Both the position numbers and the translations under genes were made by a program. A stretch of DNA of 5,032 bases from Candidatus Krumholzibacteriia bacterium (lineage in GTDB: Bacteria; Krumholzibacteriota; Krumholzibacteriia; LZORAL124-64-63), in the NCBI GenBank assembly GCA_029935695.1, contig JAOZJV010000303.1:1-5032 (forward strand), given 5' to 3'. The notes beneath the pieces were generated by a model. It did no database searches. It had not been told where the DNA came from and was given only the letters and a program-made list of their open reading frames with translations. This document shows positions 4,549 through 5,032 of the stretch, one piece after another (within the stretch, counting starts at the first letter, position 1; the number at the start of each line of letters is the position of its first letter).

Positions 4549-5032
4549 TATTTCCCTTATAGCCGCCGCTGGTGGCCGGCACGATGATAGCTTTGGATTT
4601 CATGTCTTTTTGGGGCTTGGCAGGCCAGGTGATCCTCAGAAGATCGCCCGGTTGCGGACCCGGCATATTATTTTTGGGACTTTGCAGCAGCACCAACCCA
4701 CGGTCGCTGCATCCGTAACGCCCCATCTGGTGTTCGGGTAAATCGAATGTCTCGGAAATAACCCGCACCAAACCTTCTCCCGCTGCCGGACGAGGTGCCT
4801 TCACGGTTTTGATCGGCGGCGTATCACCCCTGGTCAGCAGCAGAAAAGATAAACTGGCACGCTCTTTGGGCAGTTTGACTTTGCGGCTGAATTTGAAAAG
4901 CCATTCAGGAATATCCACAGGCGAAAAATTGAAATGACACCAGGCGCCACCACGATTGCCAGGCATGGCGCAGGCACCGGCGTGATTGCAGGGCGCCACC
5001 ACCTTCCACCCCACGGCCAAAGCCGACTCCCG
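4541..5032 (-). CDS. Rsm22-family ribosome small-subunit assembly protein, C-terminal part
   Basis: The frame is open to the right edge, so the N-terminal part (including the SAM-binding fold of the family) lies outside; 163 codons are visible. Rsm22/METTL17 proteins are methyltransferase-like factors that act on the small ribosomal subunit in mitochondria and many bacteria; whether they methylate is doubtful. The signature is the Cys-rich stretch 'VVAPCNHAGACAMP' followed by 'GAWCHFNF', giving C15, C21 and C32 counted from the edge. Next come 'KERASLSFLLLTR' (the usual post-cluster strand) and a fourth Cys, C108, in 'GRYGCSDRGLV'. Mitochondrial homologues bind a 4Fe-4S cluster with four such cysteines. 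The C-terminus 'DLLRITWPAKP' and a Lys-rich tail complete it. A TTG near 5020 is not the real start because homology extends through it. The stop TGA at 4541-4543 overlaps the arsC-family gene by 8 nt. Confidence 0.85.
   Translation of the reverse strand, partial: RESALAVGWKVVAPCNHAGACAMPGNRGGAWCHFNFSPVDIPEWLFKFSRKVKLPKERASLSFLLLTRGDTPPIKTVKAPRPAAGEGLVRVISETFDLPEHQMGRYGCSDRGLVLLQSPKNNMPGPQPGDLLRITWPAKPQKDMKSKAIIVPATSGGYKGNNE

Overview
The window looks like chromosomal DNA of a Gram-negative (diderm) bacterium of moderate GC, near 50% by eye. Two genes encode signal peptides followed by outer-membrane beta-barrels, and a third encodes a secreted parallel beta-helix protein. The beta-helix protein opens with a 'WHVPADF...DGDTILISAGAY' module and ends in 'IKIMFR'. 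From memory, that style is common in poorly cultured lineages around the FCB superphylum (Eisenbacteria/Krumholzibacteria-like). This placement is an inference and no marker gene confirms it. I see no mobile element, CRISPR array, tRNA or rRNA.

Layout: the left edge holds the last 53 codons of a plus-strand EamA/DMT-type transporter. Everything else reads on the minus strand, right to left. In order of transcription: (1) the C-terminal part of an Rsm22-family ribosome-assembly protein, whose 5' end lies beyond the right edge; (2) a YfgD-type ArsC-family thioredoxin-fold protein; (3) a 338-aa two-domain outer-membrane protein with a PagP-like N-terminal barrel; (4) a 209-aa outer-membrane barrel protein; (5) an RlmI-family rRNA cytosine methyltransferase; (6) a 336-aa secreted beta-helix protein. 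Genes 1/2 overlap by 8 nt, genes 2/3 overlap by 1 nt (TGATG), genes 3/4 are 24 nt apart, genes 4/5 are 101 nt apart and genes 5/6 are 20 nt apart. This spacing suggests one operon, possibly divided or modulated in the 101-nt gap. No convincing promoter is visible in the window, and the operon probably starts to the right of it. The operon and the transporter converge with only 6 nt between their stop codons.

How the genes fit together: Rsm22 and RlmI both concern the ribosome, while genes 3, 4 and 6 are exported envelope proteins. No single pathway unites them, so the group reads as housekeeping genes interleaved with lineage-specific envelope genes. The most interesting part is the pair of barrel genes. 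The first carries a PagP-like domain that keeps plausible His/Asp/Ser catalytic positions and is fused to a second barrel. That second barrel is recognisably related to the protein encoded by the next gene, which suggests a local duplication with domain fusion or splitting. No complete new defence or mobile system was found.
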